A stretch of 7,317 nt of DNA from JAICLL01 sp035252155 (lineage in GTDB: Bacteria > Planctomycetota > Planctomycetia > Pirellulales > JAICIG01): positions 1 through 7,317 of the forward strand of contig DATFDL010000241.1 of assembly GCA_035252155.1 (NCBI GenBank). Direction: 5' to 3'. Below, in pieces: positions 1-5,696 of the stretch. How positions within the stretch are numbered: position 1 is the stretch's first letter; every line of letters starts with the position of its first letter. The notes under the pieces were generated by a model. The model was not told the origin of the DNA. It saw nothing but the letters and a program-made list of their open reading frames with translations, and did no database searches. The position numbers and the translations under genes were made by a program.

Positions 1-657
1 CTGGTAGCCGCGTACTCGCGCCGCGGCATCGAGCTGCCGTTGGTGCTCGACGACGTCCTGGTCAATTTCGACGCCAAGCGGGGCAAAGCCGCCGCCCTGG
101 CCCTGCGCGATTTCGCCTCCGCCGGGCATCAGGTGCTCGTCTTCACCTGCCACGAACACCTCTGCAAGGTCTTTAAGAGTCTCAAAGTGGTGACGCACGA
201 GTTGCCCGCCAACGACGACACGGAGCCGGTGACCGTGGCGTATGCGCGCCCGGAACCGGCAGCAAACGAGACTGAACCGCCCGGCGAAGAGCAAGCGCCG
301 GCAGCGGTGAGTTGGCAGCCCGAGCCGCCCGAGACGCCGCTGTTGCAAGTTGATGATGTCGCGGAGGGCGCCAATGCCGAACCGACGGTGCCCTTGCGGC
401 GTCAGCGCCGGCGCCGCTCGCCGCCGGAGGTCAATCGCGAGTTGTCGGTCGCGGCCGAGGGCGACGATTTGCCCGAAGCGCCTCACCCCGTGACGGTGGT
501 GCGCGGCCGTGCGATGCCGCACCCGTTTGCCGACGCGCGCTGGCAGGAGCCGATCGACGACGATCTGCAAAACCCAGTCGACGAGCGTTTTTATTCCGAC
601 TCGGACGACTGGAAAACCATCGACGCCGACGAACCCGACGACACCGAAGCCGCGTAA
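1..657 (+). CDS. C-terminal part of an SMC/YhaN-like AAA ATPase with an acidic tail (5' end outside window)
   Basis: The frame is open from base 1 to the TAA at 655-657, giving 218 visible residues, so the gene starts left of the window; the ATG at 40 is internal. Visible residues 14-18 (LVLDD) are a Walker B strand with its acidic pair. N22-F23-D24 follows as a D-loop, and VLVFTCHEH (45-53) carries the switch histidine H51. This order is that of the C-terminal half of the ABC-type head in SMC, Rad50 and YhaN-like proteins, which bind ATP and usually act on DNA in repair or chromosome maintenance. The ATPase core ends near residue 70. The remaining ~150 residues are rich in Pro, Glu and Asp, with one basic patch (RRQRRRR, about 127-133) and an acidic end containing MPHPFADARW and ERFYSDSDDWK. 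The YhaN assignment rather than another SMC-like family is inference, since the Walker A and coiled coils are outside the window. The tail probably mediates protein contacts. Confidence 0.75.
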   Translation: MVAAYSRRGIELPLVLDDVLVNFDAKRGKAAALALRDFASAGHQVLVFTCHEHLCKVFKSLKVVTHELPANDDTEPVTVAYARPEPAANETEPPGEEQAPAAVSWQPEPPETPLLQVDDVAEGANAEPTVPLRRQRRRRSPPEVNRELSVAAEGDDLPEAPHPVTVVRGRAMPHPFADARWQEPIDDDLQNPVDERFYSDSDDWKTIDADEPDDTEAA

Positions 658-659
658 CC

Positions 660-682
660 GTAGAACGGAATTCATTCCGTTT
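660..682 (+). repeat. Palindromic repeat, copy 1
   Basis: Left arm GTAGAACGGAAT (660-671), centre TC, then right arm ATTCCGTTT (674-682). The final CTAC of the full palindrome is missing and replaced by a T run. It begins three bases after the ATPase stop codon. Confidence 0.9.
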
Positions 683-688
683 TTCCCT

Positions 689-714
689 GTAGAACGGAAT
701 TCATTCCGTTCTAC
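689..714. repeat. Palindromic repeat, copy 2 (complete 26-bp form)
   Basis: This is the only complete copy: two perfect 12-nt inverted arms (GTAGAACGGAAT and its complement) around a TC centre. Being symmetric, it has no orientation except at the central two bases. Confidence 0.9.
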
Positions 715-716
715 AT

Positions 717-739
717 AAACGGAATAAATTCCGTTCTAC
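717..739 (-). repeat. Palindromic repeat, copy 3
   Basis: Read on the minus strand it matches copy 4 over 23 nt, including the TT centre, and copy 1 with one difference. It ends four bases before the ATG at 744, so the whole translation-initiation region of the thioesterase gene lies in or beside the repeat and no Shine-Dalgarno site is visible. Confidence 0.9.
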
Positions 740-743
740 GACG

Positions 744-1166
744 ATGCCCGCCATTTATCCTCACCGGCATACGGTGTTGCCCGAAGAGATCGACGTACTG
801 GGTCACGCCAATAACCTGGCGTACCTGGCCTGGATGCAGGCGGCGGCGCTGGCGCATTCGGCGGCGCAGGGCTGGCCGGGCGAGGCCTATCAGCGGCTGG
901 GCCAGGGTTTTGTGGTCCGCTCGCACCAGATCACCTACGAGCGTCCGGCCTTCGAGGGCGAGTCGCTTGTCGTGAATACGTGGGTCGCCTCATTCAAGCG
1001 GGCCAGCTCGGTGCGGCGCTACGACATCGTGCGAGAGACGGACGGCAAGCGATTGGCGACGGCGGCCACCAATTGGGCCTTTGTCAACTATGCCACGGGT
1101 TTGCCCGCTCGCATTCCGCCGGAGATCGTTCGATCGTTCGAGATCGTCCCCGACGCCACCTCGTAG
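744..1166 (+). CDS. Acyl-CoA thioesterase-like hotdog-fold protein (4HBT / YbgC-FadM type)
   Basis: The 140-residue product has the length of a single hotdog domain. The N-terminal block IDVLGHANNLAYLAWM (16-31) is the signature of 4-hydroxybenzoyl-CoA thioesterase-type enzymes. D17 is the expected catalytic aspartate, and GHxNN leads into the long central helix. The strands QITYERPAFEGESLVV and the ATNWAFVNYATGLPARIP stretch fit the rest of the fold. Family members hydrolyse acyl-CoA thioesters as cytosolic dimers or tetramers; the substrate cannot be read from the sequence. The start at 744 leaves the usual short lead of about 12-16 residues before the motif, but has no Shine-Dalgarno because a repeat ends at 739. 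The TAG stop (1164-1166) lies inside repeat copy 4, so the native C-terminus may have been altered, although the domain looks complete. It may be transcribed with the ATPase gene or from an unseen promoter. Confidence 0.87.
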   Translation: MPAIYPHRHTVLPEEIDVLGHANNLAYLAWMQAAALAHSAAQGWPGEAYQRLGQGFVVRSHQITYERPAFEGESLVVNTWVASFKRASSVRRYDIVRETDGKRLATAATNWAFVNYATGLPARIPPEIVRSFEIVPDATS

Positions 1167-1185
1167 AACGGAATTTATTCCGTTT
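1163..1185 (+). repeat. Palindromic repeat, copy 4, overlapping a stop codon
   Basis: Left arm GTAGAACGGAAT (1163-1174), TT centre, right arm ATTCCGTTT (1177-1185). The TAG at its left edge is the thioesterase stop codon. The right edge meets the TGA stop (1187-1185, minus strand) of the propeller-like remnant. It is identical over 23 nt to copy 3 read on the minus strand, 424 bases away. Confidence 0.9.
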
Positions 1186-1367
1186 CATCCACCTCGATCG
1201 CTCGAAAACGCGATCCGCTTGCCGCCCGGCGACCAGTCGGGATGCCAGCCGATGTTTCCCTGATAAATCACTTTCGGCGTTTGCCCCGCCGCCGCATCGA
1301 CGATCGCCACCCGTCTCGATACCTGTACATTTATGCCGTGAGTTTGGTTCGGTTGCTGCCCGCTCAT
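1185..1367 (-). pseudogene. Probable remnant of a PD40/TolB-like beta-propeller protein
   Basis: A 60-codon reading frame runs on the minus strand from an ATG at 1367 that directly follows an in-frame stop (1370-1368) to a TGA at 1187-1185. Residues 18-60 resemble one PD40 propeller blade: RRVAIVDAAAGQ, then VIYQG, then WHPDWSPGGKRIAFSSDRGG. The family pattern is hxPxWSPDGKxIAFxSxRxG, here with Gly for the usual Asp. A working propeller needs about six blades, and no similar coding stretch is seen upstream in the gap, so I read this as a decayed fragment. One end coincides with repeat copy 4, suggesting the repeat's arrival is connected with the truncation. It could instead be a small expressed peptide, but there is no visible ribosome binding site. 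Confidence 0.5.
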
Positions 1368-1583
1368 TCAGTCAGCCGCGCCTACACAAAGAGCGGGTTT
1401 CCGCGGGATTTAGTGGCACCGGTGCATTCGACGGGCGGCCTGGCGCGGACTTTGCACTTTTAAGCTTCCATGGTCGGAACAGACCAGAGAACCTGTTTGT
1501 CGGGGCACCCTCGGATCAAACGCGGGCAATGGGCCGGAGCGGGCGAGCGGTGTTTCGACGTTTTAACCGAGAGGAGGATAACC
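1188..1583. other. Intergenic region with one pseudogene fragment and no assignable promoter
   Basis: About 400 bases lie between the thioesterase gene and the next plus-strand gene. The first half is occupied by the minus-strand propeller-like fragment. The rest (1368-1570) shows no coding pattern on either strand and no RNA gene I can recognise. It contains a 10-bp perfect palindrome, GCACCGGTGC (1416-1425), and a CCGCGG at 1401-1406 flanked by CGGGTTT and CGGGATT. A promoter for the gene at 1584 should lie here, but no convincing -35/-10 pair is seen. Confidence 0.6.
1573..1577 (+). promoter_or_regulatory. Strong Shine-Dalgarno site (GGAGG)
   Basis: GGAGG within GAGGAGG lies six bases before the ATG at 1584. 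It decides that start over the in-frame ATG at 1470, which would add 38 residues unlike a signal peptide. It is the clearest ribosome binding site in the window. Confidence 0.85.
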
Positions 1584-1937
1584 ATGAGACGCTTAGGCAT
1601 TTTTGCCGCAGTCGCCGCGTTGGCCTTGATGGGCGGTCAACTGCTGGCCGGCGAGAAAATCAAGATTCCGCAGGGACCGAGCGGCGCACAGGCCACCGTC
1701 AGCACGGCGGTTGACCACGGCGGCGCGAGCGTGGCGAACGTCGGCTGGCGTCGACGGGCATTTCGCCGCGGCTATGGTTACGGGCCGGGCTTCTACGGGC
1801 CGTACACCAGCTACTATTACACTCGGCCGTATTACGGCGGATCGTACTACGCTCCGGGTTGGGGCTATGGCCCCGGTTTCTACGGCGGCGTACCGTATGT
1901 GGGCATGGGCGGCTGGGGTTGGGGCGGCTACTGGTAA
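1584..1937 (+). CDS. Small secreted Gly/Tyr-rich protein of unknown function
   Basis: The 117-residue product starts with a Sec-type signal peptide: MRRLG, a hydrophobic stretch (about 6-21), and likely cleavage after A22 (LLA before GEK). The first ~30 mature residues are polar. From about residue 63 to the end the chain is dominated by glycine and tyrosine, with 15 tyrosines in the last 55 residues plus several tryptophans. The octapeptide GYGPGFYG occurs at 65-72 and again at 94-101. A basic patch (WRRRAFRR, 55-62) separates the two regions. Such low-complexity aromatic/glycine proteins are often surface, matrix or spore/envelope components, but no specific function can be given. It is a single gene with its own Shine-Dalgarno and terminator, so probably expressed independently. 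The strong initiation site hints at abundant translation (inference). Confidence 0.78.
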   Translation: MRRLGIFAAVAALALMGGQLLAGEKIKIPQGPSGAQATVSTAVDHGGASVANVGWRRRAFRRGYGYGPGFYGPYTSYYYTRPYYGGSYYAPGWGYGPGFYGGVPYVGMGGWGWGGYW

Positions 1938-1956
1938 TGCCGTCCGCCAACCGTTT

Positions 1957-2001
1957 AAAGGCCGGGATGCCTGTGGGGGCAGCGTCCCGGCCCTTTTTTT
2001 T
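1957..2001 (+). terminator. Rho-independent terminator, possibly bidirectional
   Basis: GGCCGGGATGC (1960-1970) pairs with GCGTCCCGGCC (1982-1992) through 11 base pairs including one T-G wobble, around an 11-nt loop. One C and eight T follow (1994-2001). It starts about 20 bases after the stop at 1937. It sits directly beyond the sulfatase stop (2008-2006, minus strand), so it may also serve the convergent operon. On the minus strand the hairpin is followed only by TTT, so termination there should be weaker. Confidence 0.88.
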
Positions 2002-2005
2002 GCGC

Positions 2006-3733
2006 TCATTTTTCCGGCCACGGTAGGACGTGGGTGCGGCGACCCCACGTTTCCCATTGCGAAGCCATTTCGGCGACTCGCTCGGGTTCGCGCGCGGCCA
2101 GGTTATCGAGCTCGGTGCGATCGGCTTCCATATCGTAAAGCTCCCACGCGCCGCGGCGGCCCTTGGCCACCAGCTTCCATTGGCCCTGACGCATCGCACG
2201 GTTGCCTTCGTGCTCCCAATAGAGCGCGTCGCGCTCGAGCGGCTGACCCTCGAAAGCCGGCACGAGGCTCAAGCCTTCGCGCGGCAAGATTTTGTGACCG
2301 CTGAGTTCTTTGGGATAGTCCGCCCCCGAGACCGCCACGCAGGTGGCCATGATGTCGATCAGATGGGCGGGCTGATGCTCGAGCTCACCGCCACGCGTTA
2401 GCCGCCCGCCCCAGTGAACGATCAAGGGCGTCGAGATGCCGCCCTCGTGAACCCAGTGCTTGTACTCGCGAAACGGCGTGTTCGATACGTTGGCCCAACC
2501 GCGACCGTACGAAAGATAGGTGTCGCGCGGCCCCGGCATCACGCCCACGCCTTGCCGCATCGGAAAGCCCTCGCGCGTTTGCGCGGGGGCGATCGCCAGT
2601 TGCAAGGCGTCCGGCGGCACGGGCGGCAAGCTGGGCCGATCGGCTCGATCGGACGACTGCGGCGCGTCGAGCGTGCCCCGCCCAATCGCCTCGGCGCAGC
2701 CGCCGTTGTCTTGCAGAAACATGACGAGCGTGTTTTCCAGCCGCCCGGTCTCTGCCAGATGATCGACAATCCGCCCGATACCCTGATCCATGCGCTCGAT
2801 CATCGCCGCGTAGACTTCCATGCAACGCGCTTCCCAACGCTTGTTTTCGACGGCGTGCCAATCGCCGGCCTGCGGCGAAAGCCGCCAGGTCGGGCTGATC
2901 AGGCCGGCCTGCTTCAGCCGCTCGAAGCGCTCGCGCCGCCGCGGCTCATACCCCTGGTCGTACTTGCCGTGGTACTTGGCAACGTCGGCTTCGAGTGCGT
3001 GCAGCGGCCAATGGGCCGCCGTGTAGGCAACGTACAGAAAAAACGGCCGGTCGCCGTGCTCGGCCTGGTGCTCGTTGAGAAACCGCACGGCGTGATCGGT
3101 GATGGCGTCGGTGTAGTAGTACTGCTTCGGCCGATAAAGCTCGTCGGTGGCCGATGAGATCATCGTGTTGTCGCGCACCAGCATGGCGGGGTCGTAATAA
3201 CTACCAGCGCCTTGCAGCGTGCCATAAAAACGGTCGAAGCCGCGCTGCCGCGGCCAGTTGTCTTTCGGTCCGGCGGGGCCGCAGCGCTTGGTCACGTGCC
3301 ACTTGCCGGTCATGTAGGTGCCATAGCCCGCCGCCTTGAGCACCTGGGCGATCGTGACACAGTGCTCATTCAAATCGCCGCGATAGCCGTCTTGTCCCCT
3401 GTCTTGCATCATGTGGCCGACGCCGGCCTGATGCGGATACAGCCCGGTGAGCAAGCTGGCCCGCGTCGGGCAGCAGCGGCCCGTGTTATAAAATTGCGTG
3501 AATCGCAGACCTCCGCCGGCCAGCCGATCGAGATTGGGCGTGTGGATTTCGCCGCCGTAGCAACCCAAGTCGGAAAAGCCCATGTCGTCGGACATGATAA
3601 GCACGATGTTGGGCTTGGCAGGCTGTGCCTCCTCGTCAGCCGGCGCCGCACTGGCCGACCGCGCCCAAGCATTGGCGATCACCGCCAGGCAAAGGGCAAG
3701 GCGCAGGCGCCGCTTCAGCGAGCCGAGATTCAT
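2006..3733 (-). CDS. Secreted formylglycine-dependent sulfatase (S1 family, arylsulfatase-like)
   Basis: The 575-residue protein begins with a Sec-type signal peptide (basic MNLGSLKRRLR, hydrophobic 12-22, likely cleavage at SASAA near 29-30). NIVLIMSDDMGFSDLG (42-57) supplies metal ligands D49 and D50. C87-C88-P89-T90-R91 is the C-x-P-x-R sulfatase signature, so C87, not C88, should be the residue oxidised to formylglycine. Further active-site motifs are GKWH (143-146), AAHWPLH (239-245) and QDNGG (341-345, with D342 and N343 as metal ligands). These enzymes hydrolyse sulfate esters, in planctomycetes often on algal or host polysaccharides, in the periplasm or outside the cell. The C-terminal MRQGQWKLVAKG and WELYDMEAD blocks are the usual C-terminal subdomain. 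All key residues are present and the length is normal. The ATG overlaps the DUF1501 stop by ATGA (3733-3730). The natural substrate is unknown; a formylglycine-generating enzyme must be encoded elsewhere. Confidence 0.96.
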   Translation of the reverse strand: MNLGSLKRRLRLALCLAVIANAWARSASAAPADEEAQPAKPNIVLIMSDDMGFSDLGCYGGEIHTPNLDRLAGGGLRFTQFYNTGRCCPTRASLLTGLYPHQAGVGHMMQDRGQDGYRGDLNEHCVTIAQVLKAAGYGTYMTGKWHVTKRCGPAGPKDNWPRQRGFDRFYGTLQGAGSYYDPAMLVRDNTMISSATDELYRPKQYYYTDAITDHAVRFLNEHQAEHGDRPFFLYVAYTAAHWPLHALEADVAKYHGKYDQGYEPRRRERFERLKQAGLISPTWRLSPQAGDWHAVENKRWEARCMEVYAAMIERMDQGIGRIVDHLAETGRLENTLVMFLQDNGGCAEAIGRGTLDAPQSSDRADRPSLPPVPPDALQLAIAPAQTREGFPMRQGVGVMPGPRDTYLSYGRGWANVSNTPFREYKHWVHEGGISTPLIVHWGGRLTRGGELEHQPAHLIDIMATCVAVSGADYPKELSGHKILPREGLSLVPAFEGQPLERDALYWEHEGNRAMRQGQWKLVAKGRRGAWELYDMEADRTELDNLAAREPERVAEMASQWETWGRRTHVLPWPEK

Positions 3734-5154
3734 GCCAACACCTCGCGCACCACGCGGCCCGAAACGTCGGTCAGGCGGAAGTCGCGGCCTTGATAGCGGT
3801 AGGTCAGCCGCTCGTGGTCGATGCCCAACAGATAGAGCAAAGTGGCGTGCAGGTCGTGGACGTGAACGATGTCCTTGGCGGCGTTGTAACCCAGCTCATC
3901 GGTCTCGCCGTACGAGATGCCGGGCCGAATGCCGCCGCCCGCCAGCCAGATCGAAAAGCCTTTGATGTGATGGTCGCGCCCGTCGCCCTGGGCCATCGGC
4001 GTGCGGCCGAATTCGCCGCCCCAGATCACCAGCGTGTCGTCGAGCATGCCGCGCTGCCGCAGATCTTGAATCAAGGCGGCCGAAGCCTGATCGACTTCCT
4101 TCGAGGTGATCTCCATGCTCCGCTTCAGCCCGCCGTGATGGTCCCAGCCGCGATGATAAAGCTGAATGAACCGCACGCCCCGCTCGGCCAGCCGCCGGGC
4201 CAGCAGGCAATTGGCTGCGAAGCTGCCATCGCCGCCCTGCGTGCCGTAAAGATCGAGAATGTGCTGCGGCTCGCCCGAGACATCCATCAGTTCGGGCACG
4301 CTCGATTGCATCTTGAACGCCATCTCATACTGGGCGATGCGGGTGGCGATCTCGGGATCGTCGACTTGCCGCTGCCGCAGCGAATTCAATGCGTTCACCG
4401 CCTCGACGACGTCGTGCTGGCGATCGCGAGTTACGCCTTTCGGGTTGCCCACATACAGCACCGGATCGCCCTTCGAGCGAAACTCGACGCCCTGGAAACG
4501 GCTCGGCAGAAAGCCGCTATGCCACTGACGATTGGCAATCGGCTGGGCCTGTCCGCCCTTGCCCAGCGAGGTGAGCACCACAAAACCCGGCAGATCGTCA
4601 CACGCGCTGCCCAGCCCATACAGCAGCCACGAGCCCATCGCCGGCCTGCCCGAAATCGTGGTGCCGGTGTTCATAAACGTATGGGCGGGATCGTGGTTGA
4701 TGGCCTCGGTCCGCATCGAGCGGACGATGCAGATCTGGTCCGCCACCGAACCGATATGCGGAAACAGCTCGCAGATTTCCTGCCCGCTGTTGCCGAACTT
4801 TTTGAATGCGAACTGCGGCGCGAAGCAGGTGAGCTTCTGCCCTTGCAATTGGGCGATGGGCTGTCCCTTGGTATACGATTCGGGCATGGGCTGGCCGTGC
4901 AGCTCGGCGAGCTTGGGCTTGTAGTCGAGCGTCTCGAGGTGCGTCGGGCCGCCGGCCATCGTGAGCACGATCACGCGCTTGGCCTTGGGCGGATAGTGCA
5001 GCGGATCGACCACGCCGTGGGCGGCCGGCGCATTGCCCGCGGCGGCGCGTTTGCCGAGCAGAGTCGCCAGCGCCGCCGAGCCGACGCTAAAGCCGGAGCG
5101 TTTCAAAAACGTGCGGCGATTGATGGATTGGATGAATTGGTTGAGGTAGTTCAT
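3730..5154 (-). CDS. DUF1501 family protein with twin-arginine signal
   Basis: The 474-residue product matches the DUF1501 family throughout. N12-R13-R14-T15-F16-L17-K18 is a twin-arginine motif, followed by a hydrophobic GFSVGSAALATLL stretch, so export in folded form by the Tat system is expected. Family hallmarks are AGGPTHLETLDYKP (67-80), RSMRTEAINHDPAHTFMNTG, QLYHRGWDHHG, WGGEFGRTP and GRDHH. DUF1501 is distantly related to the alkaline phosphatase/sulfatase superfamily. Its biochemical role is not established, but it nearly always accompanies DUF1549/DUF1553 proteins in planctomycetes, and the set is thought to act on complex polymers. Here its start overlaps the stop of the 181-aa gene by ATGA (5154-5151) and its stop overlaps the sulfatase start, indicating translational coupling. 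The start is supported by the normal spacing to the twin-arginine motif. A 511-codon open frame on the opposite strand is a GC-rich shadow. Confidence 0.95.
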   Translation of the reverse strand: MNYLNQFIQSINRRTFLKRSGFSVGSAALATLLGKRAAAGNAPAAHGVVDPLHYPPKAKRVIVLTMAGGPTHLETLDYKPKLAELHGQPMPESYTKGQPIAQLQGQKLTCFAPQFAFKKFGNSGQEICELFPHIGSVADQICIVRSMRTEAINHDPAHTFMNTGTTISGRPAMGSWLLYGLGSACDDLPGFVVLTSLGKGGQAQPIANRQWHSGFLPSRFQGVEFRSKGDPVLYVGNPKGVTRDRQHDVVEAVNALNSLRQRQVDDPEIATRIAQYEMAFKMQSSVPELMDVSGEPQHILDLYGTQGGDGSFAANCLLARRLAERGVRFIQLYHRGWDHHGGLKRSMEITSKEVDQASAALIQDLRQRGMLDDTLVIWGGEFGRTPMAQGDGRDHHIKGFSIWLAGGGIRPGISYGETDELGYNAAKDIVHVHDLHATLLYLLGIDHERLTYRYQGRDFRLTDVSGRVVREVLA

Positions 5155-5696
5155 CGATGAAGTAATGGCTTAGACAACATTTCGGTAAGCATTCGCAGGG
5201 TAATCACATTCTCGACAACCGGCTTGCGAAAACCGATAAATATGCGCACATTTCCTGGCGCGCTAATCGTATCTTGCGCAAGGGCGTATCTCGACGTTGA
5301 GCTCAACTCATCGAGCGAGCTCTTGAGAGCCGCCGCGAATTTTGATGACGGCCGCGCAAGACGAAGCGTTCGCAAGCGGTTTTTGATTCGTCCGTTGCAA
5401 AGATAGATGCACGGCACGATCAAGTCAGCGTCTTGGTGCTCCATGATGGTGATCGAGGCGAAACATTCCGTTGATGACCGTTTCTCGCGCGCTACCGATT
5501 CCAAATACTCCAAAGCGAACTCAATCAGCAATTTCTCAGGATCGCCGTATTTCCGCAAAAAGGCGACCTGACGATAGCGGGAGTACAGCGGAATCTCATC
5601 AAAAAAACCTGGAGCGTCGTATCGCGAACGATCGTCCAACTTTTCGTCGCGGAGCACCGCTTCGAGTTTCTGCCTTGCCGAATCTGGTAGCTTCAT
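5151..5696 (-). CDS. Hypothetical 181-aa protein, lower GC than neighbours, possible partner of the 72-aa gene
   Basis: I recognise no family. The ATG at 5696 overlaps the stop of the upstream 72-aa gene by ATGA; an upstream ATG at 5819 would extend 41 residues across that gene in another frame and is rejected. The protein is soluble-looking, with no signal peptide or membrane segment. A charged N-terminal helix (about 5-20) is followed by FFDEIPLYSRYRQVAFLRKYGDPEKLL (31-57) and a likely helix to residue 73. The middle reads as alternating strands (SITIMEH, DLIVPCIYLCNG), and the end as strand plus helix (VRIFIGFRKP, ENVITLRMLTEML). A hand count gives about 51% GC over 5161-5700, against 65% in 4021-4080 and 78% in 6841-6900, which suggests a different origin. 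By position after a small toxin-module-like ORF it could be an immunity or antitoxin-type protein. That is inference only. Confidence 0.8.
   Translation of the reverse strand: MKLPDSARQKLEAVLRDEKLDDRSRYDAPGFFDEIPLYSRYRQVAFLRKYGDPEKLLIEFALEYLESVAREKRSSTECFASITIMEHQDADLIVPCIYLCNGRIKNRLRTLRLARPSSKFAAALKSSLDELSSTSRYALAQDTISAPGNVRIFIGFRKPVVENVITLRMLTEMLSKPLLHR

Larger units (their letters stand above)
660..739. repeat. 80-bp cluster of three palindromic repeats between two genes
   Basis: Three copies of a short palindrome fill almost the whole gap between the stop at 657 and the start at 744. The outer copies (660-682 on plus, 717-739 on minus) point at each other and differ at one base (C/T in the centre). 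They act as ~23-bp terminal inverted repeats around a central 26-bp palindrome (689-714). The arrangement looks like a miniature inverted-repeat or REP-like element. I recall similar strings as common in planctomycete intergenic regions, but copy number here cannot be checked. The hairpins followed by short T runs (681-684) could also stop or stabilise the upstream transcript. Confidence 0.9.

Noticed and set aside
509..718. Peptides containing RTEFIPF and VERNSF
   Set aside because: These are translations of the palindromic repeats, not a protein motif.
660..739. CRISPR array
   Set aside because: The units are palindromic, differ in orientation, and are separated by only 2-6 bases, so there are no spacers.
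1452..1480. TTGCAC as a -35 promoter element
   Set aside because: No suitable -10 element lies 16-18 bases downstream.
1470..1583. Upstream start for the Gly/Tyr-rich protein
   Set aside because: It would place 38 extra residues before an evident signal peptide, and the strong GGAGG site fits only the ATG at 1584.
980..1714. A 244-codon plus-strand frame overlapping the thioesterase gene and the gap
   Set aside because: It is out of frame with the thioesterase, reads through repeat copy 4 and the intergenic DNA, and has Arg/Ser-rich shadow composition.
1711..2304. A 197-codon plus-strand frame across the terminator
   Set aside because: It crosses the Gly/Tyr-rich gene out of frame, the intrinsic terminator and the sulfatase 3' end, and shows no protein-like sequence.
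3625..5160. A 511-codon open frame on the plus strand
   Set aside because: It is antisense to the well-supported DUF1501 gene and part of the sulfatase. Its translation has no recognisable domain and is a GC-rich shadow of the real codon pattern.
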